A stretch of DNA of 64,000 bases, taken from assembly GCF_011046535.1 (NCBI RefSeq), contig NZ_CP049257.1:2418001-2482000 (forward strand), written 5' to 3'. A program made the translations under genes and the position numbers. Source of the stretch: Nocardioides anomalus (GTDB lineage: Bacteria; Actinomycetota; Actinomycetes; Propionibacteriales; Nocardioidaceae). Under the pieces are notes generated by a model. It saw only the letters and a list, made by a program, of their open reading frames with translations. It was not told the DNA's origin and searched no databases. This document shows, in pieces, positions 32,500 to 41,656 of the stretch. The first letter of the stretch is position 1, and each line of letters starts with the position of its first letter.

Positions 32500-33058
32500 C
32501 GTCGCCGGTCTGGTCCTCGAGCTCGCCGCCTCCCGCCCGCCGACGCTCGGCGCCGGCCGGCTGGTCTGCGTCGACGGCCCGGCCGGCTCCGGCAAGACCA
32601 CGCTGGGCCGCGAGCTGGCCGCCGCCACCGGCGCACCGCTGGTCCACACCGACGACCTCATGGAGGGCTGGCGCGGCCTGGACGCCGTGGGCCGCGAGCT
32701 CGGCGCCCTGGTCGCCGACCTGGACGCGGGCCGACCCGGCTCCCACCGGCGCTACGACTGGCTGCACGACCGGTACGCCGCGCGCCGGGTCGACGTACCT
32801 CCCGGGCCGTGGCTGGTGGTCGAGGGCGTCGGCTCCGGGGCGCCCGCCATCGCCGCGCACGTGACCGTCCTGGTCTGGGTCGAGGTGGACGACGCGCTGC
32901 GGCTGGCGCGCGGGATGGCCCGCGACGGCGAGCGGATGCGGGCGCCCTGGGAGACGTTCATGGTCGACGAGCGGGCGCTGGCCGCCCGCGACCGCACGCG
33001 CGTGCGGGCCGACGTGCTGGTGGACGGCACCGGGTCCCGCCCGCCGGTGGTGCGCTGA
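32477..33058 (+). CDS. P-loop (uridine kinase-like) ATPase/kinase
   Basis: 193 aa. Walker A CVDGPAGSGKTTLG (~32-44), then PLVHTDDLMEGW and RYDWLHDRYAARRVDVPPGPWLVVEGVGSG, the layout of small-molecule kinases of the uridine kinase/(d)NMP family; WVEVDDALRLARGMARDG is a lid-like segment. The substrate is unknown. The GTG start lies inside the end of the previous gene (23-bp overlap), behind GAGG. Confidence 0.78.
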   Translation: MATASPSDVAGLVLELAASRPPTLGAGRLVCVDGPAGSGKTTLGRELAAATGAPLVHTDDLMEGWRGLDAVGRELGALVADLDAGRPGSHRRYDWLHDRYAARRVDVPPGPWLVVEGVGSGAPAIAAHVTVLVWVEVDDALRLARGMARDGERMRAPWETFMVDERALAARDRTRVRADVLVDGTGSRPPVVR

Positions 33059-33062
33059 GCCG

Positions 33063-33068
33063 TAGCGT
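33063..33068 (+). promoter_or_regulatory. -10 element (TAGCGT) of the aldose epimerase gene
   Basis: TAGCGT ends 7 nt before the GTG at 33076. An in-frame GTG at 33067 overlaps this hexamer and is therefore less likely to be the start. Confidence 0.5.
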
Positions 33069-33075
33069 GGCCCGG

Positions 33076-33966
33076 GTGGTGGCACCCAGCGGCGAGCAGC
33101 ACGAGATCTCCTCCGGCGACTACCGGGCGGTGGTCACCCAGAGCGGCGCGGCGCTGCGCTCGCTGACCCACGAGGGCCGCGACCTGGTCGACGGCTTCGG
33201 TGCGGACGAGATGTCGGCCGGCGGCCGCGGTCAGGTGCTCGCGCCGTGGCCGAACCGGATCCGCGACGGGCAGTACTCCTTCGCCGGCCGCGACCTGCAG
33301 CTGCCGCTCACCGAGCCCGCGCGGCACAACGCCTCGCACGGCCTGGTGCGGTGGGCGTCGTTCGCGGTCCTGGAGCAGGCCGACGACGCGGTGAGGCTGG
33401 GCTACCGGGTGCCGGCGCAGAGCGGCTACCCGTGGACCCTCGACGTCTCGGTGCGGTACGCCGTGGGGCCGGACGGGCTCACCGTGACGACCCGGGCGCT
33501 CAACCAGTCCGGCTCCCCCGCGCCGTTCGCGGCGGGCCACCACCCCTACCTCACCGCGGGCGCGGGACCGTGCGACGCGTGGTCGCTCACGCTGACGGCC
33601 GGCACGCGCGTGCTCGCCGACCCGGAGCGCAAGCTGCCGACCGGCACCGAGCCGGTGGCCGGGACGGCGTACGACTTCGCCGACGGCCGGGTCATCGGCG
33701 ACCTGGTCCTCGACCACGCCTTCGGCGGGTGGGGCGGCTCGGCCGTGCTGCGCGGCCCCGAGGCGGCGGTCGAGCTGTGGGCCGACGAGGCGTGGGGCTG
33801 GGTCATGGTCTACACCGGCGACGACAACGCCGAGGGCACCCGGCGCCGCTCGGTGGCCCTCGAGCCGATGACCGCGCCGGCCGACGCCTTCAACTCCGGG
33901 GAGGGCCTGCGCGTGCTCGAGCCCGGGGAGGCCTTCGAGGCCGCCTGGGGGATCCGCCGGCTCTAG
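33076..33966 (+). CDS. Aldose 1-epimerase family protein
   Basis: 296 aa galactose-mutarotase-fold protein. Motifs: LAPWPNRIRDGQYSFAGRDLQLPLTE, catalytic His in RHNASHGLVRW and GHHPYLTAG, and the catalytic Glu region VALEPMTAPADAFNSGEGL. It interconverts sugar anomers; the YihR/GalM-like subgroup is unclear. Its TAG shares CTAG with the convergent next gene, so the stop codons overlap. Confidence 0.9.
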   Translation: MVAPSGEQHEISSGDYRAVVTQSGAALRSLTHEGRDLVDGFGADEMSAGGRGQVLAPWPNRIRDGQYSFAGRDLQLPLTEPARHNASHGLVRWASFAVLEQADDAVRLGYRVPAQSGYPWTLDVSVRYAVGPDGLTVTTRALNQSGSPAPFAAGHHPYLTAGAGPCDAWSLTLTAGTRVLADPERKLPTGTEPVAGTAYDFADGRVIGDLVLDHAFGGWGGSAVLRGPEAAVELWADEAWGWVMVYTGDDNAEGTRRRSVALEPMTAPADAFNSGEGLRVLEPGEAFEAAWGIRRL

Positions 33967-34430
33967 GCCGAGGCGGCGGCGACGAGTGCCTTGAGCTCGC
34001 GCACGGCGGTGCGGGCGCGCTGGCCGTCGGAGCCCTGGATGCCGAGGACGGCGGCGGTCTCCCCGTCGGCCAGGTCCAGGGTCACCCACGGGGCCCCCGG
34101 TGGCAGGCGGGCGGCGACGATCTGGGGCCAGGCGTACTCGTGGCGGCGGTAGCCGTTGACCACGACCAGCCGGTCGTCGTAGGCCACCGCGCGGGAGCGG
34201 GTGATGCCGTACATCAGCGCGAGGTAGAGCAGCCCGAAGAAGATCAGCGTGCCGATCTGGAACGCCGTGAACTTGCCGCGGGTCTCGTCGTCGAAGCTCA
34301 ACCAGCCGACCGCGACCACGACGATGAGGGCGATGGTCACCATCACCCCGACGACGCGGGGACCGAGCGGGCGCCAGGTGCGCGGCAGGGGCGGCACGGT
34401 GAGCCCGGCCCCCTCAGAGCCGGCAGGCAT
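33963..34430 (-). CDS. PH-domain membrane protein
   Basis: 155 aa. Two membrane segments (~27-45 VVGVMVTIALIVVVAVGWL and ~60-75 IGTLIFFGLLYLALMYG) followed by a bacterial PH-like domain (AYDDRLVVVNGYRRHEYAWPQIVAARLPPGAPWVTLDLADGE). The start overlaps the hisG end by 17 bp, so it is likely expressed behind hisE-hisG, a common neighbour in actinobacteria. Function unknown. Confidence 0.82.
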   Translation of the reverse strand: MPAGSEGAGLTVPPLPRTWRPLGPRVVGVMVTIALIVVVAVGWLSFDDETRGKFTAFQIGTLIFFGLLYLALMYGITRSRAVAYDDRLVVVNGYRRHEYAWPQIVAARLPPGAPWVTLDLADGETAAVLGIQGSDGQRARTAVRELKALVAAASA

Positions 34431-35262
34431 GGATGTCGGTGAGCAGGATGCCGCGGGCGCCGAGCTCGTAGAGCTCGTCCATCAGCCGCTGGGCGCCGTC
34501 GCGCGGGACCATGGCGCGCACCGCGACCCAGCCCTCGCGGTGCAGCGGGGCGATGGTCGGGCCCTCGATGCCGGGGGTGATCTCGACCGCGCGTGAGACG
34601 TGGGCCTGCTCGATGTCGTAGTCCATCATCACGTAGGTCCGGGCCACCAGGACGCCCTCGACGCGGCGACGGAAGACCTCGAAGCCGTCCGGCACGGCGC
34701 CACCGCGCGTCACCAGGACCGCCTCGGACTCCAGGATCGTCTCGCCGAAGACCTCGAGCCCGGCCGCACGCAGGGTGCTGCCGGTCTCCACCACGTCGGC
34801 GACGACGTCGGCCACGCCGAGCTGGATGCTGGTCTCCACCGCGCCGTCGAGCCGGACCACCTCGGCGGCGATCCCGCGCTCCTCCAGGAACGCGCGCACC
34901 ACCCCGACGTACGACGTGGCGATGCGGGTGCCGGCCAGCTCCTCGAGCGCGCCGAACCGCCCCACCGGGCCGGCGAAGCGGAACCGGCTGCGGCCGAAGC
35001 CGAGGCTCAGCACCTCGTCGGCCTTGGCGCCGGAGTCGAGCAGCAGGTCGCGCCCGGTGATGCCGACGTCGAGGGTGCCCTCGCCGACGTACAGCGCGAT
35101 GTCGCGGGGGCGCAGGTAGAAGAACTCGACGCCGTTCTCGGTGTCGGTCAGCGCCAGCTGCTTGGCGTCGTCGCGCTGGCGGTAGCCGGACTCGCGCAGG
35201 ATCTCGGACGCGGACTGGGACAGGGACCCCTTGTTGGGGACGGCGATGCGCAGGAGGCTCAC
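34414..35262 (-). CDS. hisG: ATP phosphoribosyltransferase, long form
   Basis: 282 aa, long form with a C-terminal ACT-like regulatory domain. First step of histidine synthesis (ATP + PRPP), feedback-inhibited by histidine. Features: LRIAVPNKGSLSQSA, DVGITGRDLLL, the PRPP loop DVVETGSTLRAAGL and the C-terminal GIEGPTIAPLHREGWVAVRAMVP. It starts 7 nt after the hisE stop. The remaining his genes lie elsewhere. Confidence 0.96.
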   Translation of the reverse strand: MSLLRIAVPNKGSLSQSASEILRESGYRQRDDAKQLALTDTENGVEFFYLRPRDIALYVGEGTLDVGITGRDLLLDSGAKADEVLSLGFGRSRFRFAGPVGRFGALEELAGTRIATSYVGVVRAFLEERGIAAEVVRLDGAVETSIQLGVADVVADVVETGSTLRAAGLEVFGETILESEAVLVTRGGAVPDGFEVFRRRVEGVLVARTYVMMDYDIEQAHVSRAVEITPGIEGPTIAPLHREGWVAVRAMVPRDGAQRLMDELYELGARGILLTDIHACRL

Positions 35263-35269
35263 GGCGTCC

Positions 35270-35533
35270 TCAGAGGTGGGCGTAGACGTCGTCGAGCTCG
35301 AGGCCCGTGGCCAGCATGAGCACCTGCGCGTGGTAGAGCAGCTGGCTCAGCTCCTCGGCCGCCCGCTCCTTGCCCTCGTGCTCGGCGGCCATCCAGGACT
35401 CCGCGGCCTCCTCGACCAGCTTCTTGCCGATCGCGTGCACCCCGGCGTCGAGCTGCCGCACGGTGCCCGAGCCGTCGGGACGGGTCCGGGCCTTCTCGGA
35501 GAGCTCGCTCCACAGGTCCTCGAACGTCTTCAC
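35270..35533 (-). CDS. hisE: Phosphoribosyl-ATP pyrophosphatase
   Basis: 87 aa, MazG-like helical fold. Second histidine step, hydrolysing PR-ATP to PR-AMP. Visible [19 protein letters not shown] with the metal-binding EEAAE, and [19 protein letters not shown]. The GTG start lies 8 nt after TAGGCT. It is followed immediately by hisG. Confidence 0.96.
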   Translation of the reverse strand: MKTFEDLWSELSEKARTRPDGSGTVRQLDAGVHAIGKKLVEEAAESWMAAEHEGKERAAEELSQLLYHAQVLMLATGLELDDVYAHL

Positions 35534-35541
35534 GACGGGCC

Positions 35542-35547
35542 AGCCTA
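35542..35547 (-). promoter_or_regulatory. -10 element of hisEG (TAGGCT)
   Basis: TAGGCT on the minus strand, 8 nt before the hisE GTG. The 117 bp up to ribH hold no other clear signal. Confidence 0.5.
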
Positions 35548-35650
35548 GTTCGTGGTGGTCGCGGGTCCGTGGCCCTGTCCGACCTGAGCCGGCCGGTGTG
35601 CGCCGAGCGGCTGGACGGGTACGGCTACGTGCTGCTGCGCGAGGAGTGGG

Positions 35651-36127
35651 TCAGCGCCCGCCGACGGCGCGGATCGTGCGGGCCGTGGCCAGCGCGGCGG
35701 CGGTGGCCTCGTGCCCCTTGTCCTCGGCCGAGCCCTCCAGCCCGGCCCGGTCCAGCGCCTGCTGCTCGGTGTCGCAGGTGAGCACGCCGAAGCCGACGGC
35801 CACGGTGTGGTCGAGGGCGACCCGGGTGAGCCCGTCGGTGGCGGCCGAGCAGACGTACTCGAAGTGCGGGGTCCCGCCGCGGATGACCACGCCGAGCGCG
35901 ACCACCGCGTCGTAGCCCTGCTGGGCCAGCGCGGAGGCGACCACGGGCAGCTCGAAGGTGCCGGGCACCCGGACCACCTCGGCCTCGACGGAGTGCTCGG
36001 CGCAGGCGCGCGCGGAGCCGGCCAGGAGCCCGTCCATGACCACGGTGTGCCAGGAGGCGGCCACCACCGCGACCCGCAGGCCCGAGGCGTCGAACGGCTC
36101 GACGGCGGCCGCGCCCTCGCCGCTCAC
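35651..36127 (-). CDS. ribH: 6,7-dimethyl-8-ribityllumazine synthase
   Basis: 158 aa, forms 60-mer or pentameric cages. Penultimate riboflavin step, condensing the pyrimidine with 3,4-dihydroxybutanone phosphate. Features: [59 protein letters not shown] and [17 protein letters not shown]. The GTG start overlaps the ribBA stop (GTGA); last gene of the rib operon. Confidence 0.96.
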   Translation of the reverse strand: MSGEGAAAVEPFDASGLRVAVVAASWHTVVMDGLLAGSARACAEHSVEAEVVRVPGTFELPVVASALAQQGYDAVVALGVVIRGGTPHFEYVCSAATDGLTRVALDHTVAVGFGVLTCDTEQQALDRAGLEGSAEDKGHEATAAALATARTIRAVGGR

Positions 36128-37395
36128 TGGTGGACCCCTTCGAGGGCCTCGAGACCGGGGAGCACGTGACCCATCCGGTCGCGCTTGGTCAGCAGGTAGG
36201 CCAGGTTGTGGTCGTTGGGGTGCGGGGTCAGGGGGACGCGCTCGGCCACGGTGACGCCGTACTCTTCGAGGTTGGTGACCTTGTCGGGGTTGTTGGTGAG
36301 CAGGCGGACGCTGGTGACCCCGAGGTCCTTGAGGACCTGGGTGGCCGCCCCGTAGTGGCGGGCGTCGGCGGGCAGGCCGAGGTCGAGGTTGGCGTCCACG
36401 GTGTCGCGGCCGCCGTCCTGGAGCTGGTAGGCCTGCAGCTTCGCGACCAGGCCGATCCCCCGGCCCTCGTGCCCCCGCAGGTAGACCACGACGCCGCGGC
36501 CCTCGGCCACGATCCGGTCCATCGCCTCGTCCAGCTGCGGGCCGCAGTCGCAGCGCGAGGAGCCGAAGACGTCGCCGGTCAGGCACTCGGAGTGCACCCG
36601 GGTGAGGACCGGCTCCGGGCCGCTCACGTCGCCGTAGACCAGCGCGACGTGCTCGGAGTCGTCGACGGTGATCCGGTAGCCGTAGGCCGTGAAGTCGCCG
36701 TGCCGGGTCGGCAGCCGGGTCTCGGCCACGCGCTTCACCAGGACCTCGTTGCGGCGCCGCCAGCGGACCAGGTCCTCGATCGAGATCATGGCCAGGCCGT
36801 GCTCGTCGGCGAACGCGCGCAGCTCGGGGGCCCGCTTCATGGTCCCGTCGTCGTTGACCACCTCGACGAGTACGCCGGCCGGGGTCAGCCCGGCCAGCCG
36901 GGCCAGGTCGACGGCGGCCTCGGTGTGGCCGCGGCGGGCCAGCACGCCGCCCTCGCGGTAGCGCAGCGGGAAGACGTGACCGGGTCGGGTGATCTCCCAC
37001 GACTCGGTGGCGGAGTCGGCCAGGACCTTGACGGTGTGGGCGCGGTCGGCCGCGGAGATGCCGGTCGTCACGCCGTCGCGGGCGTCGACGGAGATGGTGT
37101 ACGCCGTGCGCATCCGGTCCTTGTTGTGCGGCGTCATGAGCGGGATCTCGAGCCGGTCGAGCATGGCGCCGGGCATCGGGCAGCAGATCACGCCGCTGGA
37201 GTGGCGGATGGTGAAGGCCATCAGCTCCGGGGTGGCCTTGCTGGCCGCGAAGATGAGGTCGCCCTCGTTCTCGCGGCCCTCGTCGTCGACGACCACGACC
37301 GCCTTGCCGGCCGCGATGTCGGCGATCGCGCGCTCCACGGTGTCCAGGCGGACGCCCCCGTGCTGGGGCTGGGGCTGGGACGGGGACTGGGTCAT
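36124..37395 (-). CDS. ribBA: Bifunctional DHBP synthase / GTP cyclohydrolase II
   Basis: 423 aa fusion providing both entry reactions of riboflavin synthesis. N-terminal RibB half: [56 protein letters not shown]-terminal RibA half: the zinc site [42 protein letters not shown] and [10 protein letters not shown]. The ATG overlaps the preceding gene (37392-37395). The C-terminal half looks complete, so both activities are expected. Confidence 0.96.
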   Translation of the reverse strand: MTQSPSQPQPQHGGVRLDTVERAIADIAAGKAVVVVDDEGRENEGDLIFAASKATPELMAFTIRHSSGVICCPMPGAMLDRLEIPLMTPHNKDRMRTAYTISVDARDGVTTGISAADRAHTVKVLADSATESWEITRPGHVFPLRYREGGVLARRGHTEAAVDLARLAGLTPAGVLVEVVNDDGTMKRAPELRAFADEHGLAMISIEDLVRWRRRNEVLVKRVAETRLPTRHGDFTAYGYRITVDDSEHVALVYGDVSGPEPVLTRVHSECLTGDVFGSSRCDCGPQLDEAMDRIVAEGRGVVVYLRGHEGRGIGLVAKLQAYQLQDGGRDTVDANLDLGLPADARHYGAATQVLKDLGVTSVRLLTNNPDKVTNLEEYGVTVAERVPLTPHPNDHNLAYLLTKRDRMGHVLPGLEALEGVHQ

Positions 37396-38057
37396 GCCAC
37401 CGCTCCTTCCTGCTCACGGGCGGCCTGGGCCGCGATGGCCGGCTGCCGGGCGATCCGGGTCCAGGTGACGAAGCCCCACAGCACGAAGCAGGCGTAGAAG
37501 AGGTACATGAACGCCGTGGGGTAGTAGCCGGCGTGCACCAGCGTGGTCACGCCGACCGCGTCGACGGCCACCCAGACCAGCCAGAACTCCACCCAGCCGC
37601 GGGCCATGCCGACCGTGGCCAGCAGCGAGCCGGCCAGGATCCAGGCCTCGGTCGGTGGGCTGTAGGAGCCGATCCGGAGCAGCACGACCCACGCCGCGGC
37701 GTACAGGACCGCGGCGGAGGCGACCAGCAGCCCGCGCTCGCGCCAGGTCGCCCACCGCGGGCTGACCGCGCCGCCGTCGGGGGCGTCGCCGATGCGGTGC
37801 CAGCGCCAGAAGCCGTAGGCCGAGGCCAGGAAGAACATGATCTGCCGGCCGGCCTGGCCCCACAGCGGCTCGTCGGCCGCGCCGACGAAGACGGTGAAGA
37901 GCAGCACGTTGCCGACCATGCCGACCGGCCAGGCCCACATCAGCCGGCGCATGCCGAAGATGGCCGAGGCCAGGCCGAACAGGTTGCCGACCACCTCGTT
38001 GGCCCGCAGTTCGCCGCCGGGGACGGGGACGGAGCCGTCCAGGAGCCAGTGCAGCAT
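37392..38057 (-). CDS. PnuC-family transporter, probable riboflavin importer (RibM/PnuX-like)
   Basis: 221 aa with about seven membrane segments ([64 protein letters not shown]). PnuC proteins carry nicotinamide riboside, but actinobacterial members inside rib operons (RibM/PnuX of Corynebacterium and Streptomyces) carry riboflavin. Its place between ribE and ribBA downstream of an FMN riboswitch supports riboflavin. TGATG overlap with ribE. Substrate is inference. Confidence 0.85.
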   Translation of the reverse strand: MLHWLLDGSVPVPGGELRANEVVGNLFGLASAIFGMRRLMWAWPVGMVGNVLLFTVFVGAADEPLWGQAGRQIMFFLASAYGFWRWHRIGDAPDGGAVSPRWATWRERGLLVASAAVLYAAAWVVLLRIGSYSPPTEAWILAGSLLATVGMARGWVEFWLVWVAVDAVGVTTLVHAGYYPTAFMYLFYACFVLWGFVTWTRIARQPAIAAQAAREQEGAVA

Positions 38058-38659
38058 CAGGCGTTCTCCTCTCGGGAGGCCAGCAGCTTCTCCACGTGCT
38101 TGGCCAGGACGTCGACCTCGAGGTTGACCCGGTCGCCCGGCTGGCGGCTGCCCAGCGTGGTGCGGGCCAGGGTCTCGGGGATGAGGCTGACGGTGAACGA
38201 GCCGCCCTTGGCCTCGACCACGGTCAGGCTGACGCCGTCGACGGTGATCGAGCCCTTGTCCACCAGGTAGCGGTCCAGACCCGCGGGCAGCGAGACCTCG
38301 ACCACCTCCCAGTGCTCGCTGGGCGTGCGGCCCACGACGGTGCCCACGGCGTCCACGTGGCCCTGGACGATGTGGCCGCCGAGGCGGGTGGTCGGGGTGA
38401 CCGCGCGCTCGAGGTTGACCCGGTCACCGGGCTGGACGCCGGCGAGCGAGGTCTTGTCCAGGGTCTCCTGCATGACGTCGGCGGTCCAGGTGTCACCGTC
38501 GCGCTCGGCCACGGTCAGGCAGCAGCCGTTGACGGCGATCGAGTCGCCCAGCCCGACGTCGCTCAGGACGTGCTGGGCGTGGATGGACAGGCGGATCGCA
38601 TCGCCCTGGTCCTCGACGCCGGCGACGGTGCCGAGCTCCTCGACGATCCCGGTGAACAT
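38057..38659 (-). CDS. ribE: Riboflavin synthase alpha chain
   Basis: 200 aa, two tandem lumazine-binding barrels: MFTGIVEELGTV and NGCCLTV in the first, GHIVQGHVDAVGTVV and SLTVVEAKGGSFTVSLIPETL in the second. Dismutates two lumazines to riboflavin. The ATG overlaps the ribD stop by one base. Also called ribC in some schemes. Confidence 0.96.
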   Translation of the reverse strand: MFTGIVEELGTVAGVEDQGDAIRLSIHAQHVLSDVGLGDSIAVNGCCLTVAERDGDTWTADVMQETLDKTSLAGVQPGDRVNLERAVTPTTRLGGHIVQGHVDAVGTVVGRTPSEHWEVVEVSLPAGLDRYLVDKGSITVDGVSLTVVEAKGGSFTVSLIPETLARTTLGSRQPGDRVNLEVDVLAKHVEKLLASREENA

Positions 38660-39716
38660 CAGTGGGTCTCCTGCGGTGGCTGGGGGGTCATGGTCAGACG
38701 CACGTTGGGCGGCTCGCCGTCCAGGCCGTCCAGCACGGTCACGTCGGTGACCACGGGGCGCAACGCGTCGGCGATGGTGGTGATTCCGAGGTCCCCGACG
38801 GCGGGCAGCCCGGCGCCGAGCAGGACCGGTGCGACGTAGGTGACGATCTCGTCGACCAGCCCGGCCCGGAGGAACGCCGCGGCGAGGGTCGGCCCGCCCT
38901 CGAGGAACACGTGCTGCCGGTCCTGGGCGGACAGCGCGTCCAGGACGGTGCGGGGGTCGTGGGTGCGCAGCTGCACGGTCTCGGCCTGGTCGTCGAAGAC
39001 CCGCCTGGTCGGGGGCAGGTCGCGCTCCCCCACCACCACCCGCAGCGGCTGCCGCTCGCGCGGCAGGGGGCGGTCGTCGGCGTCGCGGACGCTCAGCTGC
39101 GGGTCGTCCACCGCGACGGTGCCGGCGCCCACCATCATCACGTCGCACAGGGCGCGCAGCCGGTGGGTGTCCAGCCGCGCCGCCCGCGAGGAGACCCAGC
39201 GGCTGGTGCCGTCGGCCGCCGCGCTGCGGCCGTCGAGGGTGGTGGCGAACTTCCAGGTCACGAAGGGCCGGCCGTGCTCGACCGCGAAGGTCCAGACCAG
39301 GTTGAGCGCCCGCGCCTCGTCGACCAGCAGTCCCGACTCCACCTCGACGCCCGCCTCGCGCAGCAGCGCGGCGCCGCCCGCGGCCACCGGGTTGGGGTCG
39401 GACTGCGCGAAGACCACGCGGCGCACGCCCGCCTCGCGCAGCGCCACCGCGCACGGCCCGGTCCGCCCGGTGTGGGCGCAGGGCTCGAGGGTGACCACGG
39501 CGGTCGCCCCCGGGCCCGGCCGCCGGCGCGGGCCAGCGCGTCGGCCTCGGCGTGCGGCGTACCGGCGCCGCGGTGGAAGCCCTCCGCGACCGTCGCGCCG
39601 GAGTCGTCGAGCAGGACGCAGCCCACCCGCGGGTTGGGTCCGAGCGGTACGCCGGGCGACGCGGCCAGCGCGAGCGCGCGCGTCATCGCGGCGGTCTCGG
39701 CTGGGCTGGTGCTCAT
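38659..39716 (-). CDS. ribD: Bifunctional deaminase/reductase RibD, with a frameshift
   Basis: Pyrimidine deaminase (N-terminal) and 5-amino-6-ribosylamino-uracil reductase (C-terminal). Corrected length 352 aa. The deaminase half begins MSTSPAETAAMTRALALAA with zinc motif HAEADAL, and after the break CAHTGRTGPC; the reductase half shows FVTWKFATTLDGRSAA and FLEGGPTLAAAFL. The frame breaks at 39507-39516 (C5-G3-C3): one base is missing, splitting the two halves of the zinc site. GGAGAG lies 5 nt before the ATG at 39716, a site the leader can pair with. First gene of the rib operon. Confidence 0.93.
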
Positions 39717-39757
39717 GTCGCTCTCCGGTCGGTGCGCTCACGACCCTGGGGAGCGAC
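39717..39757 (-). promoter_or_regulatory. RBS-sequestering hairpin of ribD
   Basis: GTCGCTC (39757-39751 on the minus strand) can pair with GAGCGAC (39723-39717), and CC with GG of the GGAGAG ribosome binding site. This would hide the ribD start region. It lies directly after the riboswitch, the expected place for an expression platform acting on translation. Confidence 0.55.
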
Positions 39758-39787
39758 GACGGCACACGGCTCGCGTGGTCGTCGCCT

Positions 39788-39913
39788 GCGTGCGCTTCCC
39801 ATCCGGACTCTGACCGTCGGTCCAGGAGTTCCACCTGGTCAACCGGCTACTGGCTGTGGCCGGGTCGCGGACTGTTACCGCCGGTGCGGAATTCCACCGC
39901 CCCCAGTGCACGC
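39788..39913 (-). promoter_or_regulatory. FMN riboswitch (RFN element)
   Basis: On the minus strand the conserved RFN blocks appear in order: GGGGGCGGTGGAATTCC, CACCGGCGGTAACAGTCCG, CCGGTTGACC, GGTGGAACTCC, GACCGACGGTCAGAGTCCGG and ATGGGAAG. The closing stem P1 is GCGTGC/GCACGC (39913-39908 with 39793-39788). It lies about 70 nt before ribD. FMN binding should switch off the rib operon including the pnuC/ribM gene. A -10-like TAGAGA (39925-39920) stands just upstream. Confidence 0.95.
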
Positions 39914-40072
39914 GAGCAATCTCTACTCGTCCTGGCCAGTTTGCCACAGGGCCAGCGCGCGGGCGCGCGTGATCCCGCCCACAGGACCGGTGCCGGACCT
40001 CTGACCGGATCTCGACGTCCAGGGGCAGGGTCGGTGGTCGTGCCCGCGCGCCGGGTCGGCGAGGCTGGTCCG
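39914..40072. other. Divergent intergenic region rib / EamA
   Basis: The stretch holds the likely rib promoter on the minus strand (TAGAGA at 39920-39925) and, on the plus strand, the upstream region of the transporter gene. No clear -10 for the plus strand and no small gene were found. Confidence 0.5.
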
Positions 40073-40963
40073 GTGACGCCGCGCCACACCGCCCTCGCCG
40101 TGCTGACGGCCTGCGTGTGGGGCTTCAACTTCGTGGTCATCGAGTGGGGCATGGCCGGCGTGCCGCCGCTGCTGTTCGTGGCGGTCCGGTTCGTGCTCGT
40201 CGCCTTGCCCGGGGTGCTGTTCCTCGTCCCGCGACCGCAGGTGCCGTTCTGGAAGGTCGCCGTGGTCGGGACGTTCCTCAGCCTCGGGCAGTTCGCGTTC
40301 CTCTACGTCTCCATCGACGCCGGGATGCCGGCCGGCCTCGCGTCGCTGGTCCTGCAGTCCCAGGTCGTGCTCACCATCGTGGCGGCGGCCGCCGTGCTGC
40401 GCGAGCGCCCGACCGGGCCGCAGACCGCGGGCGTGGTGCTCGGCTCGGTGGGACTGGTCGTGGTCGGCCTCGGCCGCGACGGCCACGTGCCGCTGGCCGC
40501 GCTGCTGCTCTGCCTGGGCGCGGCGTGCTCCTGGGCGGTGGGCAACGTGGTGGTCCGGGCGCTCAAGGTGCCGGGCGGCCTCGGGCTGACGATCTGGTCC
40601 GCGCTGGTCGTACCCGTGCCGATGCTGCTGCTCGCCCTGCTCGTCGACGGCCCCTCCGGCGTGGGCGACGGGCTGGCGGCCTTCGGCTGGAAGGCCGTGG
40701 TCTCCACGCTCTACACCGCAGCGCTGGCCAGCCTCCTCGGCTACGGCGTGTGGAACTCGCTGCTGGCCCGCTACCCCTCCAGCCTGGTCGTGCCCTGGGT
40801 GCTCCTGGTGCCGCCGGTCGGGATCGTCAGCGCCTGGGTCTGCCTGGGCGAGCGACCGGGGCCGGCCGAGCTGGCCGGCGGGGTGCTGCTGGTCGCCGGG
40901 GTGCTGGTGGCCCAGCGCCGCTCCCGGACGGTGCGGCGGGCCCAGGTCACGCAGCCCGCGTAG
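40073..40963 (+). CDS. EamA/DMT-family transporter
   Basis: 296 aa, ten membrane segments in two EamA repeats: VLTACVWGFNFVVIEWGMAG at the start of the first, LLLCLGAACSWAVGNVVVRAL of the second, and the end VLLVPPVGIVSAWVCLGERPGPAEL. DMT exporters move amino acids, sugars or metabolites; the substrate is unknown. The GTG at 40073 fits the start of TM1. It is divergent from the rib operon but lies outside the riboswitch. Confidence 0.88.
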   Translation: MTPRHTALAVLTACVWGFNFVVIEWGMAGVPPLLFVAVRFVLVALPGVLFLVPRPQVPFWKVAVVGTFLSLGQFAFLYVSIDAGMPAGLASLVLQSQVVLTIVAAAAVLRERPTGPQTAGVVLGSVGLVVVGLGRDGHVPLAALLLCLGAACSWAVGNVVVRALKVPGGLGLTIWSALVVPVPMLLLALLVDGPSGVGDGLAAFGWKAVVSTLYTAALASLLGYGVWNSLLARYPSSLVVPWVLLVPPVGIVSAWVCLGERPGPAELAGGVLLVAGVLVAQRRSRTVRRAQVTQPA

Positions 40964-40987
40964 CCGGCCCTGCGGCGCGCGGTGGCG

Positions 40988-41650
40988 TCAGCCGGCCGCG
41001 CCCTCGGCGGCGGCCCGCAGCTGCCGGACCATGTCGTCCGGGTCGTCGGCGCGGTAGACCGCGCTGCCGGCCACGAACACGTCCGCGCCGGCCTCGGCGC
41101 AGCGCTCGATGGTCTCCAGGCTGACGCCGCCGTCGACCTGGAGCCAGGTCTCGGTGCCGTGCTTCTCGACCAGCTGGCGGGCGGTGCGGATCTTGGGCAG
41201 GACCAGGTCCAGGAACTGCTGGCCGCCGAAGCCCGGCTCGACGGTCATGAGCAGCAGCATGTCCAGCTCGCCGAGCAGCTCCTCGTAGGGCTCGACCGGC
41301 GTGGCCGGCTTGAGCGCCATCGAGGCGCGGGCGCCGTGCGCGCGGATCTCGCGGGCCAGGCGGACCGGTGCCCGCGCGGCCTCGACGTGGAAGGTGACCG
41401 AGCCGCACCCGGCCTCGACGTACTCCACCGCGTGCGCGTCGGGGTCCTCGATCATCAGGTGCGCGTCGAGGGGCACGTCGGTCGCGCGACTCAGGGCCTC
41501 GACCATCGTCGGCCCGAAGGTCAGGTTGGGCACGAAGTGGTTGTCCATCACGTCGACGTGCACCCAGTCCGCGCTCCCGATCCGCGCCACCTCCTCGCCC
41601 AGCCGCGCGAAGTCGGCGTTGAGGATGCTCGGCGTGATCTGGATGCCCAC
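40988..41650 (-). CDS. rpe: Ribulose-phosphate 3-epimerase
   Basis: 220 aa TIM barrel of the pentose phosphate pathway, interconverting ribulose-5-P and xylulose-5-P. Motifs: [27 protein letters not shown] (metal His/Asp), [20 protein letters not shown] and [13 protein letters not shown]. The GTG start is 6 nt after TAGGGT; leaderless and divergent from an SDR gene. Confidence 0.97.
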   Translation of the reverse strand: MGIQITPSILNADFARLGEEVARIGSADWVHVDVMDNHFVPNLTFGPTMVEALSRATDVPLDAHLMIEDPDAHAVEYVEAGCGSVTFHVEAARAPVRLAREIRAHGARASMALKPATPVEPYEELLGELDMLLLMTVEPGFGGQQFLDLVLPKIRTARQLVEKHGTETWLQVDGGVSLETIERCAEAGADVFVAGSAVYRADDPDDMVRQLRAAAEGAAG

Positions 41651-41656
41651 GGGAGA

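Noticed and set aside
35569-35650. Short plus-strand peptide beginning [20 protein letters not shown] between hisE and ribH
   Set aside because: It reads well for ~30 residues but then enters the ribH antisense strand without a stop; no ribosome site. Possibly a gene remnant.
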